A DNA stretch of 64,000 nt from positions 1,248,001 to 1,312,000 of the forward strand of contig CANMVA010000001.1 of assembly GCA_947501355.1 (NCBI GenBank), read 5' to 3'. Positions 8,082-17,213 of the stretch are shown piece after piece. The notes beneath the pieces were generated by a model. The model was not told where the DNA came from and did not search any database. It worked only from the letters and a program-made list of their open reading frames with translations. How positions within the stretch are numbered: position 1 is the first letter of the stretch; each line of letters begins with the position of its first letter. The position numbers and the translations under genes are program-made. Source of the stretch: an uncultured Paracoccaceae bacterium. GTDB taxonomy: Bacteria > Pseudomonadota > Alphaproteobacteria > Rhodobacterales > Rhodobacteraceae.

Positions 8082-9833
8082 TCAGGCGCTTTTGGCGTCC
8101 TGATACCACCTCACTTTGGCGCGGAACGCGTCGTGGCGATCGGGAAATAGCGCCGCATGCTGGGCCATCAGGCTCGGGGCCAGATCGACCCGCTCAAGGC
8201 GCTTGGTGAGCCAGATCAGGCGCTCCAGAACCCAAAAACGCTGGGGCGCGCGAGCGAAGACCTCGGACAGGGCATCAAAGACGCCCTCATAGTCCTCGAT
8301 ATCCTCGCAGCAGGACGCCCAGGCCGCCCAGATATCGGGGTCGAGCGCGAAGCGGTGCTGATTGGGTTCAAGCAACACCCGCAACGCGCGCCACTCCTTG
8401 AGATCACAGAGCATTTTTGTGGTTGTCATAAGCTCCGCATCTGACATCGGCAAAGCGACATTTGCGGTCAGCAACTCCACATAGCGCGCCATGCGCATCA
8501 CGCCGTCCAGCGACAGGGCGACAGGCACCAGACCTTCGGTCAGAATGCTGGGCACGACATCGGGCGTGTCGGTGTTGAAATCGGCGAAAAAGTTGCGATA
8601 GGCGCAGCCGGAGACCAGCGCGTGGGGCATGAAATCGCCCCAGCGGTGCAGCGCCGATTGCAGGTTGCCGACCTCGATACAGTGGGTCTGCGGGCTGGCG
8701 AACAGCATATTGGCAAAGCCCGCCCCGTGATAGGACATCATCACCTCGGCATTGGCCATGATGGCCACTTGCTCCAGCGGTTTGAGATGCTCGAAATAGA
8801 TGACCTGAAAGCCGTGCGGGCGCAGGGCTTCGATCAGTTTGTCTTCGTTGCGCATCTCGCGGTTGCGGTTGCCCGTGGCGGCCCGCGCGACCCAGAACCG
8901 CTTGGGCAGATGGTCCGTCTCCATGTCCTTGATCTTGTCCAAAGCGCGTGCGCGTAGCCGGGTCAGCATCACGTCATAGGAGTTCATCGCCAGCAACGCC
9001 TGGCTGTTACGATCCGCGTCCCGCCTGCGCCAGACCCAACCTCGCGGGGCCAGCGCGTCCAGCGAGGGCATCATCTGCTCGGAGGTCTGATGATAGAAGT
9101 GCCGCATGTTGAACGCGCTCAGAACACGCTTGTAGCGCTTGGGGCTGCGGCGGAACTTCACCCGGCCATCATATTCGGGAAAGAGCGCCTCGACCCAGTC
9201 CTCGATAAAGCCGCGCACGCCTTGGCTGGGCGAATGGATCAGGATATCACCCTTGAAATCAAGATCATCCAGCAGGCAGAGCTGGCACAGGGTCTCGGTC
9301 AGGAAATGGTAGAAGTTGAACGTGTTGCGGCAATCAATGGCGAAATCCAGATCGCGCGTGTCGCCTTCGAACACCGGCAGCGCGGCCTGCATGCGGTCGT
9401 CCTCATGCAGCGCCTTGAGATGTGCGATCACATCGTCATCGACCTGCGGATTGGTGTCCTTGTGCTTCCAGACATAGCGATTGCGCAACCGCGTGCCGGA
9501 TGCGCCATTCAGCAGCCACTTGCCGCTGATCGCGGTGAAGGAATGCGAGAACCGCACGTCATCTGCGACGATCGGCACCGTGTTGAACGCCACAGGCGCG
9601 CGAAACTTGCGCAGCCGGTCATGGTTGCGAATATGGGTCGAGATCATCTCGTTGAGATGCTCATACGCGCTGAGCGGGTAGCCTGCGATATTACCCTTCG
9701 GCATTTCGCGCCACATCCAATCAGGCGTTTTTTCGACGTGAAAACCGGGGTCTATGCCCGGCGCGAAAAAGAACGCCGCGGGCGTCTTTTTAAAATTAAT
9801 GCTCATTCCCTGCCCGTCATCTTGGCGTGACAT
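8082..9833 (-). CDS. Glycosyltransferase family 61 protein with C-terminal extension (583 aa)
   Basis: Predicted glycosyltransferase of the GT61 (DUF563) type. The typical NFYHFLTETLCQL helix is near the middle and YHGAGFANMLFASP carries the conserved HGAG motif; the segment NRNREMRNEDKLIEAL matches the family's RNE region. The last ~110 residues are helical and repeat-like, perhaps TPR-type. The start is uncertain: ATG at 9833 is used, ATG at 9806 is an alternative, and a TTG at 9887 is open. It stands alone, ending six bases from the convergent membrane-protein gene, and may add sugars to a surface polysaccharide. Confidence 0.8.
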   Translation of the reverse strand: MSRQDDGQGMSINFKKTPAAFFFAPGIDPGFHVEKTPDWMWREMPKGNIAGYPLSAYEHLNEMISTHIRNHDRLRKFRAPVAFNTVPIVADDVRFSHSFTAISGKWLLNGASGTRLRNRYVWKHKDTNPQVDDDVIAHLKALHEDDRMQAALPVFEGDTRDLDFAIDCRNTFNFYHFLTETLCQLCLLDDLDFKGDILIHSPSQGVRGFIEDWVEALFPEYDGRVKFRRSPKRYKRVLSAFNMRHFYHQTSEQMMPSLDALAPRGWVWRRRDADRNSQALLAMNSYDVMLTRLRARALDKIKDMETDHLPKRFWVARAATGNRNREMRNEDKLIEALRPHGFQVIYFEHLKPLEQVAIMANAEVMMSYHGAGFANMLFASPQTHCIEVGNLQSALHRWGDFMPHALVSGCAYRNFFADFNTDTPDVVPSILTEGLVPVALSLDGVMRMARYVELLTANVALPMSDAELMTTTKMLCDLKEWRALRVLLEPNQHRFALDPDIWAAWASCCEDIEDYEGVFDALSEVFARAPQRFWVLERLIWLTKRLERVDLAPSLMAQHAALFPDRHDAFRAKVRWYQDAKSA

Positions 9834-9966
9834 CTTTGTCGCGAACTTACGTGCGAACACGTCACGAGGCAACGAAAACCAAAACAAAACGGCAGAATTA
9901 TGGACGGTTGCAGGGCAGGGCGTCTTGACGCCCCGAAGGTGATGTCATACCTCGCTGATCTGACGA

Positions 9967-10040
9967 GCGGGTATGGTGAAATGGTATCATAAGAGCCTTC
10001 CAAGCTTAAGGTGCGGGTTCGATTCCCGCTACCCGCTCCA
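9967..10040 (+). tRNA. tRNA-Gly (anticodon TCC)
   Basis: A full cloverleaf is readable. The acceptor stem GCGGGTA pairs with TACCCGC, the anticodon arm is around CTTCCAAG with anticodon TCC, the T arm contains GGTTCGATTCC, and CCA is encoded at 10038-10040. Confidence 0.97.
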
Positions 10041-10124
10041 ATAAGCAGACCGCGTCAGTGCGTCCCTTGACCCCCGACCGCGAAAGCCGACATTTTCGGC
10101 GGACCAACGAAACAGAGATGATCC

Positions 10125-11918
10125 GTGGCGAAACAACCAAAGACCGACAATGAAGAGCGTGCAAGTTCAAAGAAAGTCGGTGTTCTCAAAAATCTTCTGC
10201 CGTTTTTTGCACCCTATCGGCGGTATCTGATCCTCGCGGTTCTGGCGCTGCTGTTGACGGCAGGCGTGTCACTGGTCCTGCCGCTTGCCGCGCGCCGCGT
10301 GGTGGACGGGTTCGGCGCAGGCGACGTTGAAATCCTTGATACGTATTTTCTGGGGGCGATCGGCATTGCCGCGATTTTCGCGCTGGGCACGGGCCTGCGC
10401 TATTACATCGTCACCCGGCTGGGCGAGCGTGTCGTCGCCGACATCCGCAAAGCGGTTTTTGATCGGATGATCGCGATGAGCCCGGCCTATTACGAGAAGC
10501 TGATGACGGGCGAGGTTCTTTCGCGGATCACCACTGACACGACGCTGATCCTGACGGTCGTGTCGTCCTCCGTCTCATGGTTCCTGCGCAATATCCTTTT
10601 GTTCTTTGGCGGTCTGGCCTTGATGCTATGGACCTCCGCCAAGCTGACCGGGCTGGTCTTGTTGATCGTGCCGGTCATCATCCTGCCGATCCTGTTTCTG
10701 GGCCGCCGTCTGCGCGCCCTCAGTCGCGAAAACCAGGATCTGGTCGCCAATTCGTCAGCGAATGCGTCCGAGGCGTTGCAGGCGGTGCAGACAGTGCAGG
10801 CCTTCACCCATGAGAGCTCCAGCCGCGCGCAGTTCGCGCAGATCACAGAAGACAGCTACATTTCGGCCAAAAAGCGCATCTCGGTGCGTGCTTTGATCAC
10901 GATGATCATCATCTTCGTGGTGTTTTCCGGCATTCTGGGCGTGCTCTGGATCGGCGCGCGCGACGTGCGTGGCGGTGTGACGACCGCGGGCGAGTTGGTG
11001 CAGTTCCTGATCTATGCGGGCATCGTTGCCAGCTCGACCGCCGCCCTGTCTGAGCTGTGGTCCGAACTTCAGCGCGCCGCAGGGGCAACCGAACGGCTGA
11101 TGGAGCTGCTGGGCGCCGTGGATTCTGTGCAAGACCCCGCAACCCCCAAAACGCTGCCGCGCGAAGCCGCGACCGAGATTGTCTTTGACGACGTGACGTT
11201 TAGCTATCCTGCGCGTCCCGAGCAAGCCGCCCTTGATGCAGTCTCCTTCACCGTCGCGGCGGGTGAAACTGTTGCGTTGGTTGGTCCTTCTGGCGCGGGT
11301 AAATCGACGGTCACGCAATTGCTGCTGCGCTTCTTCGATCCGCAATCAGGCACCATCACCATGGGCGGGCTTGATCTGAAAGACCTTGCCCGAACCGAGT
11401 TCCGCCGTTCCATCGCGCTGGTCCCGCAAGAACCGATCATCTTTGGTGACACCGCCCGCGCCAATATCCGCTTTGGCCGTCCGGACGCCACCGACGCCGA
11501 AGTTGAAGAAGCCGCCAAGGCCGCTGCCGCCCATGACTTCCTGACCGCGCTGCCCGATGGGTATGACACGTTTGTCGGCGAGCGCGGGGTGATGCTGTCC
11601 GGTGGCCAAAAACAACGCATTGCCATTGCACGCGCGATCCTGCGCGATGCGCCCGTGCTGCTTCTGGACGAGGCGACAAGTGCGCTGGACGCCGAAAGCG
11701 AAGCCGCGGTGCAAGCGGCCGTGGAGCGCTTGTCGCAAGACCGCACGACACTGGTCGTGGCCCACCGATTGGCGACGGTGAAGACAGCAGACAGGATCAT
11801 CGTCTTCGATCAGGGGCGGATCGTGGCCACGGGCACCCATGACGAACTGGTCGCACAAGGCGGGCTCTACGCGCGTCTGGCCCGGTTGCAGTTTACCGAA
11901 GGTCTGGCCGCTGAATAG
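10125..11918 (+). CDS. ABC exporter, fused permease and ATPase, MsbA-like (597 aa)
   Basis: Half-size ABC exporter that works as a homodimer in the inner membrane. Six transmembrane helices fill residues ~35-320, followed by the nucleotide-binding domain: Walker A GPSGAGKST near 387-395, the Q loop in ALVPQEP, the signature LSGGQKQR near 491-498, Walker B VLLLDEATSALD near 509-520 and the H loop VVAHRL. It belongs to the MsbA-related group common in alphaproteobacteria rather than certain MsbA itself, so lipid A, another lipid or a peptide could be the substrate. The start is GTG at 10125. It follows tRNA-Gly by 84 bp and appears monocistronic. Confidence 0.93.
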   Translation: MAKQPKTDNEERASSKKVGVLKNLLPFFAPYRRYLILAVLALLLTAGVSLVLPLAARRVVDGFGAGDVEILDTYFLGAIGIAAIFALGTGLRYYIVTRLGERVVADIRKAVFDRMIAMSPAYYEKLMTGEVLSRITTDTTLILTVVSSSVSWFLRNILLFFGGLALMLWTSAKLTGLVLLIVPVIILPILFLGRRLRALSRENQDLVANSSANASEALQAVQTVQAFTHESSSRAQFAQITEDSYISAKKRISVRALITMIIIFVVFSGILGVLWIGARDVRGGVTTAGELVQFLIYAGIVASSTAALSELWSELQRAAGATERLMELLGAVDSVQDPATPKTLPREAATEIVFDDVTFSYPARPEQAALDAVSFTVAAGETVALVGPSGAGKSTVTQLLLRFFDPQSGTITMGGLDLKDLARTEFRRSIALVPQEPIIFGDTARANIRFGRPDATDAEVEEAAKAAAAHDFLTALPDGYDTFVGERGVMLSGGQKQRIAIARAILRDAPVLLLDEATSALDAESEAAVQAAVERLSQDRTTLVVAHRLATVKTADRIIVFDQGRIVATGTHDELVAQGGLYARLARLQFTEGLAAE

Positions 11919-11952
11919 GGCGTGGGCCGCCTTGCGGACCGTTTCAACGTGA

Positions 11953-12037
11953 GTATTTGAACACAAAAGAAGCAAGCGCGCGCGTTAACCTTAACGGGGT
12001 CTCGCGTGATGGCGGAGCTTCTTTTGTCCTCAAATAC
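11953..12037. repeat. Long imperfect inverted repeat between two genes
   Basis: The 21-base arm at 11953-11973 (GTATTTGAACAC then AAAAGAAGC) matches the reverse complement of 12017-12037 at 19 of 21 positions, with a 43-base spacer. It lies in the 229-bp gap after the ABC exporter and before the acyl-CoA synthetase. The GTATTT...AAGAAGC word resembles intergenic elements I recall from roseobacters. It may form an extended RNA hairpin that ends the upstream transcript. Confidence 0.5.
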
Positions 12038-12147
12038 CGAAAGCAGGTTTCACCCTTTTTCGCAGCGTCACGGGTTGCGCGCGCAGGTTTCAATCGGCAC
12101 CTTCTTCTTAACGAAGCTCGAAAAGAGCGCTAGGGAGGAGAAATGTC

Positions 12148-14028
12148 ATGTTCACATCGCGCGAGGACCTGAACGCGATCGAGGCGGAAATGCCGTGGGA
12201 CGCACGCGATGTGCCTGCCACGATGTATCAGTTCATGACGGCAACCAAGGACGCCCATGGGGCGCGTCCGGCAATCACCTTTCAATTGATGTCGGGGGCC
12301 ACGGACCCTGCCGAGACCCTCACATGGGCCGAGTTTCACGCCCGCTCAATGCAATGCGCAAACCTCTTTCGCAGCCTGGGCGTGGGCGAGGGCGACACCG
12401 TCGCTTATCTGCTCCCCAATACGAATGAGACCGCCTGTACGCTGATCGGCGGCATGATTGCGGGGATCGTTAACCCGATCAACCCGCTGCTGGAGGCCGA
12501 GCAGATCGGCTCGATCCTGCGCGAGACCAAAGCGAAGGTGCTGGTCACTCTGAAAGCCTTTCCGAAGACCGATGTGGCGCAGAAAGCCGCCAAGGCCGTG
12601 GCGCTGGCCCCGAATGTCGAGCATGTGATCGAGGTCGATCTGCTGCGCTATCTGACGGGGTTGAAGCGCTTCATCGTCCCGCTCATTCGGCCCAAGAACC
12701 CTGTGACCCACAAGGCGCGCGTGCATGATTTCACCAAAGCGGTAGATCGGCAAAGCAAGACGCTCGATTTTGCTGATAGCGCAGGCGACCGCGTCGCGGC
12801 CTATTTCCATACGGGCGGCACAACGGGGATGCCAAAGGTCGCGCAGCACAAGTATTCCGGCATGATCTATAACGGCTGGATCGGGCACCGGCTGCTTTTT
12901 ACCGAGAAGGACGTGGTGCTGTGCCCGTTGCCGCTTTTTCATGTGTTTGCCTGCCATCCGATCCTGATGAGCATGATCGCCTCTGGCGGTCATGTCGTCT
13001 TCCCGACGCCTGCGGGCTATCGCGGCGATGGCGTTTTCGACAATTTCTGGAAGCTGATCGAGCGTTGGCAAGTGACGTTCATGATCACGGTGCCGACCGC
13101 CATGGCCGCGCTGATGCAGCGCCCGGTTGATGCCAATGTCGACAGTCTGAAGACGGCGTTTTCAGGCTCGGCCCCCCTGCCGCTTGAGCTCTTCCGACGC
13201 TTTGAGGAGGCCACAGGTGTCAGCGTTGTCGAAGGCTACGGTCTGACCGAGGCGACTTGTCTGGTGTCGTGCAACCCGCCCTCAGGCGACAAGAAAATCG
13301 GCTCTGTCGGCTTTGCCTTCCCCCATACCACGGTCAAGATCCTCAACGATACGCCAGAGGGTCCGGTCGAATGCGCCGTTGATGAAATCGGCGAGATTTG
13401 CATCGACAATCCGGGGGTCTACGAGGGCTCGACCTACACGGAAGAGGCCAAGAACAAGGACCTCTTTCACAAAGGCGTCTTCCTGCGCACCGGCGATCTG
13501 GGGCGCATCGATGCCGATGGCTATATCTTCATCACAGGTCGCGCGAAGGACCTGATTATTCGCGGCGGTCACAATATCGACCCTGCCGAGATCGAGGAAG
13601 CGCTGGCCGGGCATGAGGCCGTGGCCATGGTCGGCGCGATCGGACAGCCCGATGCCTATGCCGGTGAAATCCCCTGCGCTTATGTCGAGTTGGTGGCCGG
13701 GGCTTCGGTCACGCCCGCCGAGTTGAAGGCCTATGCGGAAGACCATATCCATGAACGCGCCGCCTTGCCCCGCCATATCGAGGTTCTGGATGAATTGCCG
13801 AAGACGGCTGTTGGCAAGGTCTTCAAGCCTGATCTGCGCAAGCGCGCAATCACACGCATTTACGATGCCGCACTGGCCGAGGCCGGCCTGAATGCCCGCG
13901 TCGCTCATGTGGTCGAGGACAAGAAGCGCGGGCTGGTGGCCTATCTGGAGAAGACAGGCGAGGTGGATGATGCCGCCTTGAGCGAAGCGCTGGGCAGCTT
14001 CACCCGGCCTTGGGACTGGGCTGCTTAG
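12148..14028 (+). CDS. Acyl-CoA synthetase, AMP-forming (626 aa)
   Basis: Class I adenylate-forming enzyme that activates a carboxylic acid to its CoA thioester through an acyl-AMP. The P-loop-like motif HTGGTTGMPK is near residues 220-229, the A5 motif GYGLTEAT near 362-369, RTGDLG near 447-452, and the C-terminal domain has GRAKDLIIRGGHNIDPAEIE and the catalytic lysine region PKTAVGKVFKPDL. The ATG is preceded by GGAGGAG. The length is at the upper end for the family. The substrate is not evident; the acyl chain could be long or aromatic. It is monocistronic or loosely linked to the DCC gene 52 bp downstream. Confidence 0.92.
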   Translation: MFTSREDLNAIEAEMPWDARDVPATMYQFMTATKDAHGARPAITFQLMSGATDPAETLTWAEFHARSMQCANLFRSLGVGEGDTVAYLLPNTNETACTLIGGMIAGIVNPINPLLEAEQIGSILRETKAKVLVTLKAFPKTDVAQKAAKAVALAPNVEHVIEVDLLRYLTGLKRFIVPLIRPKNPVTHKARVHDFTKAVDRQSKTLDFADSAGDRVAAYFHTGGTTGMPKVAQHKYSGMIYNGWIGHRLLFTEKDVVLCPLPLFHVFACHPILMSMIASGGHVVFPTPAGYRGDGVFDNFWKLIERWQVTFMITVPTAMAALMQRPVDANVDSLKTAFSGSAPLPLELFRRFEEATGVSVVEGYGLTEATCLVSCNPPSGDKKIGSVGFAFPHTTVKILNDTPEGPVECAVDEIGEICIDNPGVYEGSTYTEEAKNKDLFHKGVFLRTGDLGRIDADGYIFITGRAKDLIIRGGHNIDPAEIEEALAGHEAVAMVGAIGQPDAYAGEIPCAYVELVAGASVTPAELKAYAEDHIHERAALPRHIEVLDELPKTAVGKVFKPDLRKRAITRIYDAALAEAGLNARVAHVVEDKKRGLVAYLEKTGEVDDAALSEALGSFTRPWDWAA

Positions 14029-14080
14029 CCGCAGGATTTTGCAATGGTCGTCGGGGCTGTCACGCCCTAAGTGACAGCAT

Positions 14081-14530
14081 ATGAGAAAGCCCTATTCGTT
14101 TCTGGATGACCCCTCCGTGCCGGGTTTTGACTGGCGCGTTCCGCTGGCCGTGATGGACGGGGAATGCGCGCTTTGTGCCTTCGGCGCGCGGATCATCGAC
14201 CGTCTGGACCGGGCCAAGGAAATTCGGATCGCGACGATAGAGACCGCGCTGGGTCGCGCCTTGCTGGAGCATTACGGGCTGCGGGCGACCGCACCGGACA
14301 GCTGGCTCTTCATCGAGGATGGCGTGGCCCATGAGGGCTTTGATGCAATGATCTGCGTTGGACGGCGCACCGGCGGGATAGGCCATGGGCTACGCCTTCT
14401 GGGGGTGTTGCCAAAGCCCTTGCGCGCTGGGCTCTACGGCTGGATCGCGCGCAATCGCTACCGGCTCTTTGGTCGCAAACGGATGTGCGATCTGCCCAGC
14501 GAAAGCCTGCGCGCGCGGCTGGTCGCATGA
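14081..14530 (+). CDS. DCC-type thiol-disulfide oxidoreductase family protein (149 aa)
   Basis: DUF393 (DCC1-like) protein, a thioredoxin-fold family with the N-terminal motif DxxCxxC. Here it is Asp26, Cys29 and Cys32 in MDGECALC. A redox function on a membrane or periplasmic partner is presumed for the family, but the real substrates are unknown. No signal peptide is present. The gene overlaps the following DUF4166 gene by 4 bp (ATGA), so both are translated together. Confidence 0.85.
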   Translation: MRKPYSFLDDPSVPGFDWRVPLAVMDGECALCAFGARIIDRLDRAKEIRIATIETALGRALLEHYGLRATAPDSWLFIEDGVAHEGFDAMICVGRRTGGIGHGLRLLGVLPKPLRAGLYGWIARNRYRLFGRKRMCDLPSESLRARLVA

Positions 14531-15057
14531 CGCCGCTTTTTGCGCAGGTCTTGGGTGCGTCCTATGTCACGCTGCCCGCGTCGGTCCGCGCAGCACATGA
14601 TCTGCGCGACACGCACCGCTATCGCGGCTATGCCCGGATCACGCGCGGGCCGCGGCTGACGGCGCGGCTGATCGCACGGCTTTTCCGGTTTCCGACCGCC
14701 AACGAGAACGCACCCGTCCAAGTCACCATGCGCCGGGTCGGCGAGACCGAAGAATGGGAGCGTGTCTTCGATGGTGCCGCGTTCCGCTCTACCCTGCGTA
14801 TCAAGGACGGCCAGATGACCGAGCGCTTCGGCTGGATTACCTTTCGCATCGGTCTTTTCATCCGCAAAGATGCACTGCACTTCCCGGTCACGGGCGCGCG
14901 GATCGGCTGGCTGCCGCTTCCGGCGGCGTTTCTGCCACGCTCGATCGCGCTTGAAACCGAGCGGGACAGGCGGTTCGTCTTCGATGTGCGTATTGAGGCC
15001 CCGGTGACCGGCGCGCTGATCGTGCATTATCAAGGATGGCTTGAGCCAGAGGCGTGA
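14527..15057 (+). CDS. DUF4166 domain protein (176 aa)
   Basis: Protein of the DUF4166 family, seen in the opening LFAQVLGASYVTLPASVRAAH region and the MRRVGETEEWERVFDG segment. In other bacteria this domain is often fused to saccharopine-dehydrogenase-like proteins; here it stands alone. The start is the ATG inside the preceding stop codon. Function is unknown. Two strong hairpins follow immediately after its stop, so the two-gene operon with the DCC protein ends here. Confidence 0.8.
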   Translation: MTPLFAQVLGASYVTLPASVRAAHDLRDTHRYRGYARITRGPRLTARLIARLFRFPTANENAPVQVTMRRVGETEEWERVFDGAAFRSTLRIKDGQMTERFGWITFRIGLFIRKDALHFPVTGARIGWLPLPAAFLPRSIALETERDRRFVFDVRIEAPVTGALIVHYQGWLEPEA

Positions 15058-15102
15058 AGACTTTTCAGAAAAGTCTTGGAAAAAGTTTTCAGAAAACTTT
15101 TT
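15057..15102 (+). terminator. Tandem hairpins with CAG loops, likely terminator
   Basis: Two perfect hairpins in a row: AAGACTTTT-CAG-AAAAGTCTT (15057-15077) and AAAAAGTTTT-CAG-AAAACTTTTT (15080-15102). The second ends in five T, as an intrinsic terminator should on the plus strand, and is symmetric enough to act for the minus strand as well, where the convergent tRNA-Thr gene ends at 15120. Confidence 0.75.
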
Positions 15103-15119
15103 GGCCGGACGAGGGGGGA

Positions 15120-15194
15120 TGGTGCTGTGAGAGAGGATTGAACTCTCGACCTCACCCTTACCAAGGGTGTGCTCTACCACTGAGCTACCACAGC
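15120..15194 (-). tRNA. tRNA-Thr (anticodon GGT)
   Basis: On the minus strand the sequence starts GCTGTGGTAGCTCAGTGG, has the anticodon loop TTGGTAA within the stem CACCC/GGGTG, the T arm GAGTTCAATCC, and an encoded CCA at 15120-15122. The acceptor stem has one G-T wobble. Confidence 0.96.
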
Positions 15195-15278
15195 GCCGTG
15201 GGCGGCTGATTAGCGCCTTCGTGCAATTGGTGCAAGCGCAATCTGGACCCCGATTGAGCCTTGCGATAAAGACCTTCC

Positions 15279-15437
15279 ATGGACCGGAAATCCGACAAGT
15301 CGACAGCCAAGAAACCCGCTGAAACCCGCGAAGACAGGCTCAAAGCGGCGCTCAAGGCGAATATGGGGCGGCGCAAGGCGCAGGCGCGGGCCAGAGCGGC
15401 ATCGGACAAAGACGAGACAGGCGAAAAGGGCAGCTAG
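15279..15437 (+). CDS. Small basic protein directly before murA (52 aa)
   Basis: A short open frame of highly charged, lysine/arginine/alanine-rich sequence (MDRKSDKSTAKKPAE to GEKGS) whose TAG stop is followed immediately by the murA ATG with no spacer. The middle part RLKAALKANMGRRKAQARAR is a predicted amphipathic basic helix. Similar short basic proteins precede murA in other roseobacters as I recall. The perfect juxtaposition argues that it is translated and coupled to murA. Function is unknown; nucleic-acid or membrane binding would fit the charge pattern. Confidence 0.6.
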   Translation: MDRKSDKSTAKKPAETREDRLKAALKANMGRRKAQARARAASDKDETGEKGS

Positions 15438-16706
15438 ATGGATTCGATTGTGGTGACGGGGAACGGCCCGCTGAACGGGGATATCCCCATCGCGGGGGCC
15501 AAGAACGCCTGTCTGACCCTGATGCCGGCCACGCTTCTCAGCGAAGAGCCGTTGACGCTGACCAATGCGCCACGGCTGTCTGACATCAAGACAATGACGG
15601 CTTTGTTGCAGTCTCTGGGGGCGGAGGTGACCTCGATGCAGGACGGTCAGGTTCTGGCGATGTCCTCGCATAATATCGACAATCACACGGCCGATTATGA
15701 CATCGTGCGCAAGATGCGCGCCTCAATCCTTGTGCTGGGGCCGATGCTGGCGCGGGACGGGCATGCGGTTGTGTCGCTGCCCGGGGGCTGCGCGATTGGC
15801 GCGCGGCCCGTGGATTTGCACCTCAAGGCGCTGGAAGCGATGGGGGCAGAGCTTGAGCTGAAGGACGGATATGTTCACGCCAAGGCGCCTGGCGGGTTGA
15901 AAGGCGGCGTGGTTGAGTTCCCGTTCGTCACCGTGGGCGCGACCGAGAATGCGCTGATGGCTGCCACCTTGGCCAAAGGAACCACGGTTCTAAAAAACGC
16001 CGCGCGCGAGCCGGAGATAGTCGATCTGGCGGAATGCCTGCGCAAGATGGGTGCGCAGATCGAAGGCGAAGGGACTTCGGAGATCACGATCCAAGGTGTA
16101 GACCGTCTCCATGGTGCCACGCATCCGGTCGTCACAGACCGGATCGAACTTGGCACCTATATGCTGACCCCGGCCATTTGTGGTGGAGAGGTCACCTGTC
16201 TGGGCGGCAAGATCGACTTGCTCGGCGCGTTTTGCGAAAAGCTGGACGCGGCGGGAATTTCGGTGGAGGAAACCGCCAAAGGCCTGAAAGTTGCGCAAAA
16301 GAACGGGCGCGTGCGGGCCGTGGACGTCACGACAGAGCCGTTTCCAGGCTTTCCGACTGATCTGCAAGCGCAGATGATGGCGCTGCTCTGCACCGCCGAT
16401 GGCACCAGTGTGCTGGAGGAAAAGATCTTCGAGAACCGCTTCATGCACGCCCCCGAACTGATCCGCATGGGCGCGCAGATCGACGTGCAAGGCGGCACCG
16501 CGACCGTGACGGGTGTGGACCGACTGAAAGGCGCGCCGGTGATGGCGACGGACCTGCGCGCCTCCGTCTCGCTGATCCTTGCGGGGTTGGCTGCCGAAGG
16601 GGAGACGGTCGTGAACCGCGTTTACCATCTGGATCGCGGCTATGAACGGGTCGAGGAAAAGCTGGGGGCCTGCGGGGCCAAGATCGAACGGATCAAGGGA
16701 CAATGA
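15438..16706 (+). CDS. murA: UDP-N-acetylglucosamine 1-carboxyvinyltransferase MurA (422 aa)
   Basis: Catalyses the first committed step of peptidoglycan synthesis: transfer of enolpyruvate from PEP to UDP-GlcNAc, in the cytoplasm. The catalytic cysteine is Cys118 in [16 protein letters not shown], so the enzyme should be of the fosfomycin-sensitive type. Other family blocks are [16 protein letters not shown] near the start and [15 protein letters not shown] near the end. The length is typical. It begins immediately after the 52-residue gene and its stop overlaps the DUF2948 start by 4 bp. Confidence 0.98.
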   Translation: MDSIVVTGNGPLNGDIPIAGAKNACLTLMPATLLSEEPLTLTNAPRLSDIKTMTALLQSLGAEVTSMQDGQVLAMSSHNIDNHTADYDIVRKMRASILVLGPMLARDGHAVVSLPGGCAIGARPVDLHLKALEAMGAELELKDGYVHAKAPGGLKGGVVEFPFVTVGATENALMAATLAKGTTVLKNAAREPEIVDLAECLRKMGAQIEGEGTSEITIQGVDRLHGATHPVVTDRIELGTYMLTPAICGGEVTCLGGKIDLLGAFCEKLDAAGISVEETAKGLKVAQKNGRVRAVDVTTEPFPGFPTDLQAQMMALLCTADGTSVLEEKIFENRFMHAPELIRMGAQIDVQGGTATVTGVDRLKGAPVMATDLRASVSLILAGLAAEGETVVNRVYHLDRGYERVEEKLGACGAKIERIKGQ

Positions 16707-17185
16707 CCCAAGACGCAACATTTGAAGAAGGCGGCGAGCGCCCGCTGCGCCTGATGGTGGTGGATGCGGATGATTTGCAGGTCGTGTCCTCGCTGGTGCA
16801 GGACGCGGTGTTTCCGGCGTCCGAAATCCAGTGGCGTGCTTCTGAGCGCCGTTTTGCCATCTTGCTCAACCGCTTTCGGTGGGAAGACGTGCCGCAAGCC
16901 GAACGCCGGGGCCGCGACTTTGAGCGCGTTCAGGCGGTTTTGCTAGTCGAGGATGTCGTGCGCGTGCAAAGCCAGGGCGTGACCAAGGGCGATGCTGACA
17001 CGATCCTATCGGTCCTCGCACTGACTTTCACGCCGAGCGAGGACGGCACCGGACGCTTGGAACTGACCCTTGCGGGCGACGGGGCCATCGCGCTGGAGGT
17101 CGAAAGCCTCAACGTGATCTTGAAAGATGTCACACGGCCTTATGTGGCGCCTTCAAAGCAGGCACCGGGCCATCCCGACGCTTGA
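16703..17185 (+). CDS. DUF2948 family protein (160 aa)
   Basis: Alphaproteobacterial protein of unknown function, family DUF2948. It is recognised from [18 protein letters not shown] near residues 22-39, the [12 protein letters not shown] segment, and its position between murA and hisD, which is conserved in Rhodobacterales. No signal peptide, cofactor motif or catalytic residues can be seen. It starts in an ATGA overlap with murA and is therefore co-translated with it. Confidence 0.88.
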   Translation: MTQDATFEEGGERPLRLMVVDADDLQVVSSLVQDAVFPASEIQWRASERRFAILLNRFRWEDVPQAERRGRDFERVQAVLLVEDVVRVQSQGVTKGDADTILSVLALTFTPSEDGTGRLELTLAGDGAIALEVESLNVILKDVTRPYVAPSKQAPGHPDA

Positions 17186-17213
17186 CTGACCTGACAGACT
17201 GACCGGAGGCGAA

